Source: Macrococcoides canis (GTDB lineage Bacteria; Bacillota; Bacilli; Staphylococcales; Staphylococcaceae). Taken from it: a stretch of 64,000 nucleotides of DNA. Of this stretch, positions 30,451-39,362 are shown one piece after another (positions within the stretch are counted from its first letter, which is position 1; every line of letters begins with the position of its first letter). Made by a program: the position numbers and the translations under genes. The stretch spans positions 1,240,001-1,304,000 of the forward strand of contig NZ_CP021059.1 of assembly GCF_002119805.1 (NCBI RefSeq), written 5' to 3'. The notes below the pieces were generated by a model. The model was not told where the DNA came from and did not search any database. It saw only the letters and a list, made by a program, of their open reading frames with translations.

Positions 30451-32062
30451 TCTTATCCTCCATCTCATACTTGTCATTTACTGCTTGTAAATGATGTTTC
30501 TCTAACATCGTATCTATCTCACGTTTAAATCCATAATAGTTTCTATTCGTATGAGCTGCAAGTGTACCTTCGTTCGTATTTATCCAGATTCTGCGATGAT
30601 TGATATAAGAACCTATCGCAAGTCCTAATAAGAAAATTGAAAATCCGATGAATAAAATCGGAAGTGTTAAGTCCTTCTTGACTGTTAAATACGTAATCGT
30701 TTTGTTCGTTGCGCTGACAAATTTAACATCATACTGATTGTTCTTCGAAATATCTTGTGATGATCGGATTTTAAGTAAGCTGTATTCTGATTTATTCCCA
30801 TCATTCACTTCAAACACAAATGCCGGATTGTTCGGCAGAGGAGATTTTGTAGCTAGAGCTCCATTTTCCGTAATCTTATCAAAGTCAGGTGCATAGTTAC
30901 GAAGATGTACATTTAATGTATCACTGATTTTATAATCATCTTCAGGATTATCAAGCTTCACTTCAAAGCTTTTTCCAATTTGTTTACCTTGCTTATCCTG
31001 CACCTTAAAAATCATCGTCTTTAACTGCGACTGATCAAAACTATTTTGGTATAATGCAAACTGATCAAACTTTGCAGGATGATTGACACGTATACTATCA
31101 TCTTTTAATTTCACAAGTTTAGGTTCGCTGCCAATAACTGATGAATCAGACTTATTTTCAAATAACGTAATTTTTGATTCATAGTTCTTCGCAATTTTAT
31201 TCATTGCAGCATCTGCTGATTTACTGTTAGTGTTAGACATCGATTCTTCATCATACTGTTCAAAGATAAATTGATTATTTTTAATGTAGTACTGATTTTC
31301 TGTTCCCGGAATGACTTTCGTCTCTCCTTCTCCAACACCTACGAATTCATCAACATAAAACATCGGTATAAATCGCAGCATTGCTCCAGCAAGTAGAATG
31401 ATTAATCCAGTATGATTGATATAAGGACCATATCTACTGATTCTTCCTTTTTCTGCAAGGATCGAACCATTTTCTTCACGTACCTTGTATTTATTATGCT
31501 TTAATGTCTCAATTAATGACAAATCTATATTTTCATCATGTAAAGTGAGTCTTTGACGCTTAAAGAATGTCGGGTGTTTTTTTACCGTCTGTCTGGTCAA
31601 AGACTTATGCAGTGGGACTCCTCGATCGATACTTGCTGCGATAATCGAAAAGGCAACGAGCGCAAGTAGAATTAAGAACCACCAGGATGTATATAGATTA
31701 TCAAATCCTAGCTTATAATAGATAAGTCCAAGTGTCCCGTATTTATCCTGATAAAATGTGGATGGATCTTCACCTACAGGAATAAAGTATTGCTGTGGAA
31801 ACATCGTCCCAATCGCTGATGCGATAACAGTCAATACAAGAAGTATTACTCCTGTCTTTACAGAAGCAAAAAAGTTCCATACTTTATCTGCAAATGACTT
31901 GTTTTTTGTTTTACTACGAATCGCCTGTCCATCGTAGCGCATAACATCGGCAATTTTCTTCTTATCATAATTATCGTTAATTAAGCGACCACAATTTTGA
32001 CAAAGCTGTGTACCTGGTGGATTGATATGTCCACATGTACATTTAATTGATTGGTCTTTCAT
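30443..32062 (-). CDS. resB: Cytochrome c biogenesis protein ResB (CcsB family)
   Basis: A 539-aa protein. It begins with a zinc-ribbon-like CTCG...CQNCGR segment (residues 9-26), followed by membrane helices near 65-95, 120-145 and 210-230, a large extracytoplasmic domain (about 235-455) and a final helix (about 465-490). This is the ResB layout, including the N-terminal ribbon as I recall it for Bacillus. It holds apocytochrome and haem for ligation with ResC. It lies 16 nt after resA. Confidence 0.93.
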   Translation of the reverse strand: MKDQSIKCTCGHINPPGTQLCQNCGRLINDNYDKKKIADVMRYDGQAIRSKTKNKSFADKVWNFFASVKTGVILLVLTVIASAIGTMFPQQYFIPVGEDPSTFYQDKYGTLGLIYYKLGFDNLYTSWWFLILLALVAFSIIAASIDRGVPLHKSLTRQTVKKHPTFFKRQRLTLHDENIDLSLIETLKHNKYKVREENGSILAEKGRISRYGPYINHTGLIILLAGAMLRFIPMFYVDEFVGVGEGETKVIPGTENQYYIKNNQFIFEQYDEESMSNTNSKSADAAMNKIAKNYESKITLFENKSDSSVIGSEPKLVKLKDDSIRVNHPAKFDQFALYQNSFDQSQLKTMIFKVQDKQGKQIGKSFEVKLDNPEDDYKISDTLNVHLRNYAPDFDKITENGALATKSPLPNNPAFVFEVNDGNKSEYSLLKIRSSQDISKNNQYDVKFVSATNKTITYLTVKKDLTLPILFIGFSIFLLGLAIGSYINHRRIWINTNEGTLAAHTNRNYYGFKREIDTMLEKHHLQAVNDKYEMEDKNE

Positions 32063-32078
32063 TTAATACTGCACCCCT

Positions 32079-32612
32079 TTATGGTTGGACCATATCCATA
32101 TATTTTTTAATATCTGTACGTGACATCTGGCCTTTATGGTGTGCCTTGATCACTCCATCCTTGTCGATGATATATGTATTCGGCAAGTCATTTGCATTAT
32201 AGGCACTCATTACATCACCTGAACCATCAAGCGCAACCTTTAAATCAATATCTTCAGGAAGTTCACTGAAGAACTGTTTCACCTGCTGTGGTGAATCTTT
32301 CACGTGGACTGTAAGGACTTCGACACCTTTAGATTGATAGATTTTATTCATGCGGTTTAAATCCGGCATCTCTTCTTTACACGGCTCACACCATGTTCCC
32401 CAGAAATTCAGGATAACACCTTTTCCTTTATAATCACTCAAGGCTACTTTGTCACCCTCTACAGTCTTGAGTTCAAATAATGGAGCTTTATCCCCGACTT
32501 TCACAACCTTTTCTCCATCTTTAACCACGCTTACATATAATATAAAGCCGATTGCAATCAGTATAAGCAACATAATGATATACTGTATCCACTTTTTCTG
32601 TGACTTTTGCAT
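32079..32612 (-). CDS. resA: Thiol-disulfide oxidoreductase ResA
   Basis: A 177-aa membrane-anchored thioredoxin-like protein. One N-terminal helix (about residues 10-30) anchors it, and the active site is CEPC (75-78, in WGTWCEPCKEE), the ResA-specific form that reduces apocytochrome c cysteines. A cis-Pro LPNTYIID lies later. The ATG at 32610-32612 follows AAAAGGAGAAGGGG. An extended -10 promoter and the rluB terminator precede it. Confidence 0.94.
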   Translation of the reverse strand: MQKSQKKWIQYIIMLLILIAIGFILYVSVVKDGEKVVKVGDKAPLFELKTVEGDKVALSDYKGKGVILNFWGTWCEPCKEEMPDLNRMNKIYQSKGVEVLTVHVKDSPQQVKQFFSELPEDIDLKVALDGSGDVMSAYNANDLPNTYIIDKDGVIKAHHKGQMSRTDIKKYMDMVQP

Positions 32613-32646
32613 ATTAACCCCTTCTCCTTTTAGCAATATAATTTTT

Positions 32647-32655
32647 ATTATAACA
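32647..32655 (-). promoter_or_regulatory. Extended -10 promoter of resABC
   Basis: Minus-strand TGTTATAAT lies 35 nt before the resA ATG, just after the rluB terminator. No good -35 is seen, consistent with an extended -10 or an activated promoter. Confidence 0.6.
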
Positions 32656-32656
32656 T

Positions 32657-32688
32657 GCAAAAACACATAGTCTGTGGCAACTATGTGA
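32657..32688 (-). terminator. Terminator after rluB
   Basis: The minus-strand stem CACATAGT / ACTATGTG (8 bp, 8-nt loop) is followed by TTTTTGC. It immediately precedes the resA promoter. Confidence 0.8.
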
Positions 32689-32696
32689 ATTTTGGA

Positions 32697-33434
32697 TTAT
32701 GATTTATTTAATGCCATATTTCTTAATGTCTTTACTTCATGAGGGCTTAATTCTCTGGCATCACCGGCATTTAATCCTTTTAATGTCAGTGGCCCATATT
32801 CAATACGTGATAATTTAACTACTTCATGACCGAAATGAGCAAACATTCTGCGGACTTGTCGGTTTCTACCTTCATAAATCGTAATTTCAACTAATGTCGT
32901 GTTCTTCTCTTTATCTTGAGACTTCACCTTTACAATAGCAGGAGCAGTTTTACCATCTTCAAGCATAACACCTTTTTCAAGTTGCTTTACTTGTTCACGT
33001 AACAAGAACCCTTTTAGTTTAGCAACGTATTTCTTTTGCATCTTATATTTAGGATGCGTCATTTGATTGGCAAAGTCTCCATCATTCGTTAAAAGCAGTA
33101 GACCCGACGTATCATAATCCAGACGCCCCACTGGAAAGATCCTTAAATTTAGACCAGGAAAATAATCTGTAACGACCTTTCTCCCTTTTTCATCAGAAAC
33201 ACTTGTAATTACACCTGTCGGTTTATGGAAAAGAATATAAATCTTCTCTGGATTCTCTAGCGGTATGCCCTCTACTTCAATGATATCACTTGGTTTCACT
33301 TTCGTACCGAGCTCAGTCACAGTCTGTCCGTTCACTGTTACTTTGCCTTCAGTAATTAGCACCTCTGCTTTTCTTCTTGATGTAACCCCACTTTTTGCGA
33401 TTACTTTCTGCAATCTTTCTAACTGTTCATTCAT
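32697..33434 (-). CDS. rluB: 23S rRNA pseudouridine synthase RluB
   Basis: A 245-aa pseudouridine synthase with an N-terminal S4 domain (LQKVIAKSGVTSRRKAE) and the catalytic motif VGRLDYDTSGLLLLTNDG, whose Asp attacks uridine. C-terminal EGRNRQVRRMFAHFG is the family signature. It modifies helix 89/90-region residues of 23S rRNA in relatives. Its ATG overlaps the scpB stop by 4 nt. Bacillus has spmA, spmB and dacB between rluB and scpB; here they are absent. Confidence 0.94.
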   Translation of the reverse strand: MNEQLERLQKVIAKSGVTSRRKAEVLITEGKVTVNGQTVTELGTKVKPSDIIEVEGIPLENPEKIYILFHKPTGVITSVSDEKGRKVVTDYFPGLNLRIFPVGRLDYDTSGLLLLTNDGDFANQMTHPKYKMQKKYVAKLKGFLLREQVKQLEKGVMLEDGKTAPAIVKVKSQDKEKNTTLVEITIYEGRNRQVRRMFAHFGHEVVKLSRIEYGPLTLKGLNAGDARELSPHEVKTLRNMALNKS

Positions 33435-33976
33435 GATTCATCCTCCGTCTCTAAATTTTTAAAGAATCGTTCAATTTCATCTGATTCTGTGTTCCCTTCT
33501 TCATCCATCGGAAGCTCGTCAAGACTTTTTAGTCCAAATGCTCTTAAAAACTCCTGAGTTGTCACCAACACTTTAGCTCGTGCATCTTTTTGTTCATTTG
33601 CTTTAATTAGTCCTTTTTCCATGAGTGTCTTTACAGGTCCATCAGAATTTACACCACGTGCAATTTCTATGTCTTGTCTCGTTAGCGGCTGATTATATGC
33701 GATAATCGCTAAAGTTTCCATCGAAGCTTGCGTCAGCTTCTTTTCTTTCGTATGGGTAACAAGATGTTGTAAATAAGGCGTTAAACTGTCATTCGCCATA
33801 AGAAAATAACTGTCTCCTAGCTTTCTTATCTCAAGTACACTATGCTTAAAATTTCTTGTCATGTCACTTATCTGAATTGGTGTGAGCTGAACAACTTCAC
33901 ATAAAGTTGATTCATCAACACCTTCATCTCCAGCTGCATATAATAATCCCGTTATTATTTCCAGTTTATCAACCAT
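33431..33976 (-). CDS. scpB: Segregation and condensation protein B
   Basis: A 181-aa winged-helix protein of the ScpB family, which binds ScpA-SMC in chromosome condensation. The tandem winged-helix pattern with AYNQPLTRQDIEIARGVNSD is the family signature, and the C-terminus is acidic. It overlaps scpA by 8 nt and rluB by 4 nt. Confidence 0.94.
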   Translation of the reverse strand: MVDKLEIITGLLYAAGDEGVDESTLCEVVQLTPIQISDMTRNFKHSVLEIRKLGDSYFLMANDSLTPYLQHLVTHTKEKKLTQASMETLAIIAYNQPLTRQDIEIARGVNSDGPVKTLMEKGLIKANEQKDARAKVLVTTQEFLRAFGLKSLDELPMDEEGNTESDEIERFFKNLETEDES

Positions 33977-34685
33977 TAAAAAGTCTGCCCCTTTCTATTA
34001 AGATTTCGCCAAATGTATGTTCCTGATGTATTTTAATCGTCTCCATCTTCATTAATTCTAATAATGCCATAAAAAGGGTGACAATCTGCGTCTTAGTTTC
34101 CGAAAAAGTTACAAAATCAGCAAATGTGATATTTTGTTTATGCTGTAACTGTTCAACGATATTTGTAGTGGCATCTTCAATTGAATAGGTGTCCCTTACC
34201 ATCGATATGACAGGCTTTATTACATGCTGTCTTTGTTTTGCCTTATGATAGGCAGTTATCAGATCCAGTAAATCAAGTTCTAACGCCGTATCAGTCTCTT
34301 CAAATCGAGAAAGATCATTCGCACGTTTAACGAAGTATTGATCTTCTTCCTTCTTTCGTTCATTAAGGATATCTGCTAATATTCTATAGTTCTGATATTC
34401 AATAAGCTGATTCATCAAATCTTCTCTAGGATCCTCTATTTCTTCTACTGTCTCTGGACTTTCTGGTAGCAGCATTCTGCTTTTGATGCGTAATAGTTCA
34501 CTGGCCATTACGAGATAATCGCCATGCACATTGATATCTAGATCAGTAACATCTTTGATATAATTTATATATTGTTCAGTCAGAATTTTCATCGATATAT
34601 CATAAATATCGATTTCATACTGTTTTATTAGATGGAGCAATAGATCGAGTGGCCCCTGGAAGGACGCCAGTTTTACTTCATACAT
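33969..34685 (-). CDS. scpA: Segregation and condensation protein A
   Basis: A 238-aa kleisin of the SMC complex. The N-terminal SMC-neck-binding region reads VKLASFQGPLDLLLHLIKQ, with YEIDIYDISMKILTEQY next, and the C-terminal winged helix ends with FGEILIERGRLF. It joins the SMC heads with ScpB. Its start is 29 bp from the divergent DUF309 start. Confidence 0.95.
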   Translation of the reverse strand: MYEVKLASFQGPLDLLLHLIKQYEIDIYDISMKILTEQYINYIKDVTDLDINVHGDYLVMASELLRIKSRMLLPESPETVEEIEDPREDLMNQLIEYQNYRILADILNERKKEEDQYFVKRANDLSRFEETDTALELDLLDLITAYHKAKQRQHVIKPVISMVRDTYSIEDATTNIVEQLQHKQNITFADFVTFSETKTQIVTLFMALLELMKMETIKIHQEHTFGEILIERGRLFNG

Positions 34686-34714
34686 TATTTCACCTATATT
34701 CTGGAGTGGTTAAA

Positions 34715-35233
34715 TTGAAAACTATTATTGCTGAGTATGTCTATTATTTTGAATATTTAAGAGATTATTTCGAGTGTCATGAACTGCTTGAGGAATCCTG
34801 GAAAAATAAAGCTGAATTCACAAAGCAGGACTTTGAAGTCGGATTGATCCTGCTTGCAACTGGTCAATATCATATGCGCCGCGGCAATGTTGCGGGCGGA
34901 CAACGATCCTTATTGAAAGCAGAGCGAATTCTCAAACATTATATAGATTCACATTATGAACACCTTATAGATATCAGGCGATTGATCTCAGATATTGACA
35001 TGCTCATAAATTCATCCGTATATTTCCCGATCACGCTGCCAGTGAGTTCTGAAATTCGTACTTTATTAAGTGATAAAGACCCTAAAAATTCCGCGGATGT
35101 CGACGAAAATATTATTCATAAACATTTGAAACGTGATAGATCCGAAGTCCTGCTGGCCAGACACAATGCATTATACAATAAAAAGCCAGTAAACGAGTCC
35201 CCATACGACAGCCATCATCGTAATAAAGATTAG
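34715..35233 (+). CDS. DUF309 family protein (YpuF-like)
   Basis: A 172-aa helical protein with the DUF309 motif FECHELLEESW near residue 16-27 and a second conserved segment QYHMRRGNVAGGQRSL. The TTG at 34715 has GGAGTGG upstream and matches the family N-terminus; an upstream in-frame ATG would lie within the scpA coding region on the other strand. It occupies the Bacillus ypuF position beside scpA. The 3' end overlaps a small minus-strand ORF by 63 nt. Function is unknown. Confidence 0.82.
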   Translation: MKTIIAEYVYYFEYLRDYFECHELLEESWKNKAEFTKQDFEVGLILLATGQYHMRRGNVAGGQRSLLKAERILKHYIDSHYEHLIDIRRLISDIDMLINSSVYFPITLPVSSEIRTLLSDKDPKNSADVDENIIHKHLKRDRSEVLLARHNALYNKKPVNESPYDSHHRNKD

Positions 35234-35344
35234 CAGCATCATATTATTTCGGGGACTTTCTTCTCTTTGCTGAGAAATATTATTTATCTTTTGTTGTTCA
35301 GAAGGCTTGACAGCTGTTTCTTTATTGATTCTTTTTTTATTCAT
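35171..35344 (-). CDS. Small single-pass membrane protein (57 aa), hypothetical
   Basis: An ORF downstream of xerD, starting ATG at 35344 with GGAG 6 nt upstream; the site is built on the xerD stop (TAGGAGAAATGTATG). The translation has a charged N-terminal half (MNKKRINKETAVKPSEQQK) and a C-terminal hydrophobic helix (residues ~35-57, including MMAVVWGLVYWLFIV). It overlaps the 3' end of the DUF309 gene on the other strand. I do not recognise a family. The good site and basic-then-hydrophobic layout make it likely real. Confidence 0.6.
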   Translation of the reverse strand: MNKKRINKETAVKPSEQQKINNISQQREESPRNNMMLLIFITMMAVVWGLVYWLFIV

Positions 35345-35353
35345 ACATTTCTC

Positions 35354-36241
35354 CTATGCTCGCGGATGCGTATTTTTATAGACTTCGCGAATTTGTTTCG
35401 TATCGATATGAGTATATAACTGTGTTGATGAAATGTCGGCATGTCCAAGCATTTCTTGAACAGCACGTAAATCTGCACCATTTTCAAGCAGATGTGTCGC
35501 AAATGAATGTCTTAACGTATGCGGTGTAAGCTTCTTCTTTATTCCTGAATCTGCCTGAACCTGTTTCATAATCTTCCAGAATCCTTGCCTAGTCATACGC
35601 TTCCCATGAAAGTTCAGAAACAGACTATCTGTCATCTCTTTTTTGAGCATCTTATGTCGTGTGTTCGCTATATATGCATCCATCAGTTTAATCATATGTG
35701 CACCGATGGGTACAATGCGCTCCTTATTTCCTTTACCAGTGACTTTAACAAAGCCCATAACTGTATTTACATCTGCAACATCCAGATTGATCAGTTCTGA
35801 CACGCGCATACCAGTCGCGTATAACAGTTCAAGCATTGCCTGATCCCTTCTCCCAGTTACTTTAGAGGTATCAGGTGTCGATAAGAAACTGTCCACTTCA
35901 TCAACCGAAAGAATATCTGGAAGTTTTCGTTCGAATTTTGGAGGTTCAAGAATAATTGTAGGATCTTTCACTGCATATTTCTCTCTAAGTGCAAACTGAT
36001 GAAATCCTCGAACAGATGCAGTGATTCTCGCAAGTGTCTTTGATGATTTACCATCATCCTTCAACTTGCCTAGAAATAATGAAATTGTAAATTTATCTAT
36101 ATTATCTATAGAACCAATATGTGATTCTTCTAGAAATTTCTTATAGTGATTTAAATCTCTTCTGTATGCCGCAATCGTATTTTCACTCAGACCTTTTTCA
36201 ATCATAATAAAATGTAAAAATTCATCAATGATTTCCTGCAT
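35354..36241 (-). CDS. xerD: Site-specific tyrosine recombinase XerD
   Basis: A 295-aa tyrosine recombinase that resolves chromosome dimers at dif with XerC. The N-terminal SAM-like domain (IIDEFLHFIMIEKGLSENT) is followed by the catalytic domain: Arg in LYATGMRVSELI, HTLRHSFATHLL, GHADISSTQLYTH with the nucleophile Tyr near residue 276. It lies next to fur as in Bacillus. No mobile element is nearby, so this is the housekeeping enzyme. Confidence 0.95.
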   Translation of the reverse strand: MQEIIDEFLHFIMIEKGLSENTIAAYRRDLNHYKKFLEESHIGSIDNIDKFTISLFLGKLKDDGKSSKTLARITASVRGFHQFALREKYAVKDPTIILEPPKFERKLPDILSVDEVDSFLSTPDTSKVTGRRDQAMLELLYATGMRVSELINLDVADVNTVMGFVKVTGKGNKERIVPIGAHMIKLMDAYIANTRHKMLKKEMTDSLFLNFHGKRMTRQGFWKIMKQVQADSGIKKKLTPHTLRHSFATHLLENGADLRAVQEMLGHADISSTQLYTHIDTKQIREVYKNTHPRA

Positions 36242-36293
36242 ATCTTCACCTCTTTGTAGATTAAGTTTACCATAATATTTTATATGAATATAT

Positions 36294-36318
36294 AAAAAAA
36301 GAGACTGCCGTCTCTTTA
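36294..36318 (-). terminator. Terminator after fur
   Basis: The minus-strand stem AGAGAC / GTCTCT is followed by seven T residues (TTTTTTTATA). The stem begins within the fur stop codon. Confidence 0.8.
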
Positions 36319-36795
36319 TTCATTGATACGTTTATTAAGTTGATCTGCACTGAAACCTTTTTCAGTACATACTTTGCATATTCCATGAAAAGTCAGACGA
36401 TGATCCATAATCTGAAAGTGATAATCACGTTCGACCTTCTTCTCAACATCCTCAAGTAAATCTTCTTCAATCTCTTCGACCGCTCCGCAATTCATACATA
36501 CAAGATGATGATGAAAATGTTTTGCACCTTCTTTTCTCAAGTCGAAACGTGCGACACCATCACCAAAATTTATTTTATCTACAACTTTAAGTTCAGCTAA
36601 AAGTTCAAGTGTTCGATAAACAGTAGCTAGACCAATTTCAGGAGATTTTTCCTTTACCTTCAGAAATACATCTTCCGCACTTAGATGATCCGCTTCATTT
36701 TCCAATAATACAGTAACTGTCGCTTCCCTTTGAGGGGTTAGTTTATAAGAAGCTTCATGTAGCTGCTCCTTTATTCTATTAATTCTTTCCTGCAT
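36316..36795 (-). CDS. fur: Ferric uptake regulator Fur
   Basis: A 159-aa Fur-family repressor. The winged-helix N-terminus (YKLTPQREATVTVLLEN, ATVYRTLELL) is followed by the metal-binding HFHHHLVC motif and two CxxC pairs (CMNC, CKVC) for structural zinc. It is more Fur-like than PerR or Zur by its position between xerD and nudF, which matches Bacillus fur. With Fe(II) it would repress iron-uptake genes. A PerR-box-like palindrome lies upstream. Confidence 0.9.
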   Translation of the reverse strand: MQERINRIKEQLHEASYKLTPQREATVTVLLENEADHLSAEDVFLKVKEKSPEIGLATVYRTLELLAELKVVDKINFGDGVARFDLRKEGAKHFHHHLVCMNCGAVEEIEEDLLEDVEKKVERDYHFQIMDHRLTFHGICKVCTEKGFSADQLNKRINE

Positions 36796-36875
36796 ATCTT
36801 CACTCCTAAAGGTAACGATTAATATATATAAAATATCAGTAATTGAGAATTAATGCAACTAAATATATATTCAGA

Positions 36876-36890
36876 TTAGAATAATTATTA
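36876..36890. promoter_or_regulatory. Candidate Per/Fur-type box upstream of fur
   Basis: TTAGAATAATTATTA matches the 15-bp PerR consensus TTATAATNATTATAA at all but about two positions. It lies 81 nt before the fur ATG, in a very AT-rich gap, so chance is a concern. PerR control of fur is known in Staphylococcus. Confidence 0.4.
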
Positions 36891-36910
36891 AATAATAATA
36901 TATTATTTTC

Positions 36911-37447
36911 TTACTTTCTCATTTTGAGCTGATAATTTAATATTGCGATAATCGTCTTTGCATCTTCTATTCTTCCTTCGTCAATCCATTGCAACGCTTC
37001 ATCTAATGTGAGCCAGTGATGATTGACAAACTCATCTTCGTCAGGAGAAAGCATGCTGGAAGCGATTAATGTATCTGTATAATATAATGAAATGTATTCA
37101 TCACAAAAACCAGGGGATACATAAAATTCATTTAATAATGACAGCTGCTGAGTCGTATACCCTGTTTCCTCTTCAAGCTCACGCTTAGCCGTATTAATCC
37201 TTTCCTCCCCTGATTCAACCTTACCTGCCGGAATTTCAATCAGACACTTCTCCATGGCCTTACGAAACTGTTCCACAAATAGAATCTTTTTATCTTTAAC
37301 TGCAAGAATGGCAACAGCACCTGGATGCTTTACCACTTCCCTCACTGTTTCTCTGCCATTCGGTAGCGTAACAATATGCTTTTCTACTTTGATTACCTTG
37401 CCGTCCATTATCTGTTTCTTTTCAATCGTACGTTCAGTCAGATCCAT
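36911..37447 (-). CDS. nudF: ADP-ribose pyrophosphatase (Nudix hydrolase) NudF
   Basis: A 178-aa Nudix hydrolase. The Nudix box is GKVESGEERINTAKRELEEE plus TGY, with all catalytic acidic residues, and the N-terminal beta strands (IEKKQIMDGKVIKVEKHIV) are those of ADP-ribose pyrophosphatases. It hydrolyses ADP-ribose to AMP and ribose-5-phosphate. It sits between fur and the aldo/keto reductase gene, like yqkG in Bacillus; spoIIM, which follows fur there, is absent. Confidence 0.92.
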   Translation of the reverse strand: MDLTERTIEKKQIMDGKVIKVEKHIVTLPNGRETVREVVKHPGAVAILAVKDKKILFVEQFRKAMEKCLIEIPAGKVESGEERINTAKRELEEETGYTTQQLSLLNEFYVSPGFCDEYISLYYTDTLIASSMLSPDEDEFVNHHWLTLDEALQWIDEGRIEDAKTIIAILNYQLKMRK

Positions 37448-37512
37448 ATCAATTCACTCTCTTTCATTAGTCATGTTAAACTATATCTATTATAACGAAT
37501 GGAGGAATAATC

Positions 37513-38424
37513 TTGAAGACAAATCACACGAAAAGCGGACTTGCATTTTCACAGCTAGGTTTAGGCGCAATGAATCTTCCGCAAATACAAGCTGATGCCG
37601 ATAAAATATTACAGACCGCTATAGAGAACAATATCACTTACATAGACACTGCCGACTTGTACCAAAAAGGACAAAACGAGAAACTTATTGGTGAATTTCT
37701 GAGTTCAAACAAGCTCAGACATGAAGTCACACTTGCTTCTAAAGTCGGAAATGAATTCAATATGGCTAACGATGAAGTCAAATGGAATCCTTCTAGATCA
37801 CATATACAACGTAGTATTACCGACACCTTAGCACGTTTGAAGACGGATTATCTGGATCTGTATATGCTGCACGGCGGTACAATTGAAGATGATAAGGAAG
37901 AAGTCATCGATACGTTCGAAAGCTTAAAGAAGGACGGATTGATTCGGGCATATGGAATAAGCTCTATCAGACCTAACGTTATCGATTATTACCTCGAACA
38001 CAGCAATATCGACACAATAATGATGCAGTTCAGCTTAATCGATAATCGACCTGAACAGTTAATCGAAAGTATTGATGATAAAGATGTTCAAATATTAGCA
38101 AGGGGTCCTCTGATGAAAGGGCTACTGACAGACGATGCATCTCGCATACTAGATGCAAAGTTTAAGGAAGGCACATTAGATTCGAATTATGAAGAGTTGA
38201 AAAGTAGTCTTGAAGCGGCGCAAAGTACTGGTAATCTAACTGAACTTGCATATCAATATTTACTGCAGTATCCAGTAGCATCCATTGTAAATGGCGCTTC
38301 AAGCAAGGAACAGTTACTGGAAAACATCAAACATTTCGACAATGCGATTAAACAACAAGCAAGTAACATCGAACAAGTAAGAAGCTTCTTTAAAAATATT
38401 GATTATAAGGAACATATCAAATGA
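37513..38424 (+). CDS. Aldo/keto reductase (YqkF-like)
   Basis: A 303-aa AKR-superfamily enzyme, a TIM barrel using NADPH. The N-terminal strand LGLGAMNLPQ, the catalytic Asp-Tyr region DTADLYQKGQNEKLIGEFL and the Lys in VTLASKVG are present, as is an NADP-binding C-terminal segment (VNGASSKEQLLENI). The substrate is unknown. The start is TTG at 37513 with GGAGGAATAATC upstream. It overlaps the next gene by 4 nt, and Bacillus keeps the same yqkF-yqkD neighbourhood. Confidence 0.88.
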   Translation: MKTNHTKSGLAFSQLGLGAMNLPQIQADADKILQTAIENNITYIDTADLYQKGQNEKLIGEFLSSNKLRHEVTLASKVGNEFNMANDEVKWNPSRSHIQRSITDTLARLKTDYLDLYMLHGGTIEDDKEEVIDTFESLKKDGLIRAYGISSIRPNVIDYYLEHSNIDTIMMQFSLIDNRPEQLIESIDDKDVQILARGPLMKGLLTDDASRILDAKFKEGTLDSNYEELKSSLEAAQSTGNLTELAYQYLLQYPVASIVNGASSKEQLLENIKHFDNAIKQQASNIEQVRSFFKNIDYKEHIK

Positions 38425-39362
38425 AATCAAGAACGCTGATAAATACACTATTAGGTCTTTCTGTTGCAAGTGGTATTACATCCAGCATCACAGGAATTAT
38501 CGCTTCAAATTATCTGCTGAACTTTAAACTTAGGGACGTTGAAGTCATCAGGAGAAGAGAAATCAAAGCAAAACGGCTGGATGAACAAGCCTTTAAAGCA
38601 CTGAATCCAGTCGATGTCACAATCCACTCACGCAACGGCTACAATCTTAGTGGAACAGTGGTAAAACCTTATCAACATAATTACTGGATGATTTTTTGTC
38701 ATGGTGTCACTGAAAACAAGATTACAAGCATAAAATATTTAAATCTATTCATTTCACTGGGCTTTAACGGTATTATCTTTGATCATAGACGTCATGGTGA
38801 AAGTGAAGGTAGTCATTCAACATATGGATACTACGAAAAAATAGATCTGGAAAGTGTCATCACCTTCTTGAAGGAACAACATGGCTACGATATAAAGTTT
38901 GGTATTCACGGTGAGTCTATGGGTGCAGCAACTACATTGCTCTATGCAGGCGAACTCGCAAATGAAGCTGAGTTCTATATTGCGGATTGTGCTTTTAGTA
39001 ACTTTAGTCAGCTGCTGACACAGATCATCGAACAAAAGTCGAGATTAGGAAGTGGATTTCTGCTTTATTCGATGAATCAAATATTAAGACTGAGAACCCA
39101 TTTTACTTTAAATCAAGTTTCACCGATCAATGTCATACACAATGTTGAACAGCCGATACTGTTCATCCATTCAAAGCCAGATACATTTATTCCTTATACA
39201 CATTCTGTTGACCTTTATAATAAGAAGACTGGACCTAAGATGCGCTGGTACCCGGAGCATGGCGGTCACGCTGCAAGCTATAATGTCAATCCATTAACAT
39301 ATAAGAAAGTTGTACAAAACTTTCTTGAAACTTATGACCTTTTCCCTCCGGTTCAGCAATAA
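38421..39362 (+). CDS. Alpha/beta hydrolase (YqkD-like)
   Basis: A 313-aa alpha/beta hydrolase. The N-terminal hydrophobic helix (about residues 8-30) suggests membrane attachment. The oxyanion segment MIFCHGVTENK, the nucleophile elbow GIHGESMGAATTL and the terminal EHGGHAASY histidine make a Ser-Asp-His triad plausible. The substrate is unknown. It overlaps the aldo/keto reductase gene by 4 nt, and its stop abuts the stop of the convergent SDR gene with no gap. Confidence 0.88.
   Translation: MKSRTLINTLLGLSVASGITSSITGIIASNYLLNFKLRDVEVIRRREIKAKRLDEQAFKALNPVDVTIHSRNGYNLSGTVVKPYQHNYWMIFCHGVTENKITSIKYLNLFISLGFNGIIFDHRRHGESEGSHSTYGYYEKIDLESVITFLKEQHGYDIKFGIHGESMGAATTLLYAGELANEAEFYIADCAFSNFSQLLTQIIEQKSRLGSGFLLYSMNQILRLRTHFTLNQVSPINVIHNVEQPILFIHSKPDTFIPYTHSVDLYNKKTGPKMRWYPEHGGHAASYNVNPLTYKKVVQNFLETYDLFPPVQQ

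Noticed and set aside
35354-36241. XerD as a phage or integron integrase
   Set aside because: Position beside fur, normal length and absence of attachment sites or phage genes indicate the housekeeping recombinase.
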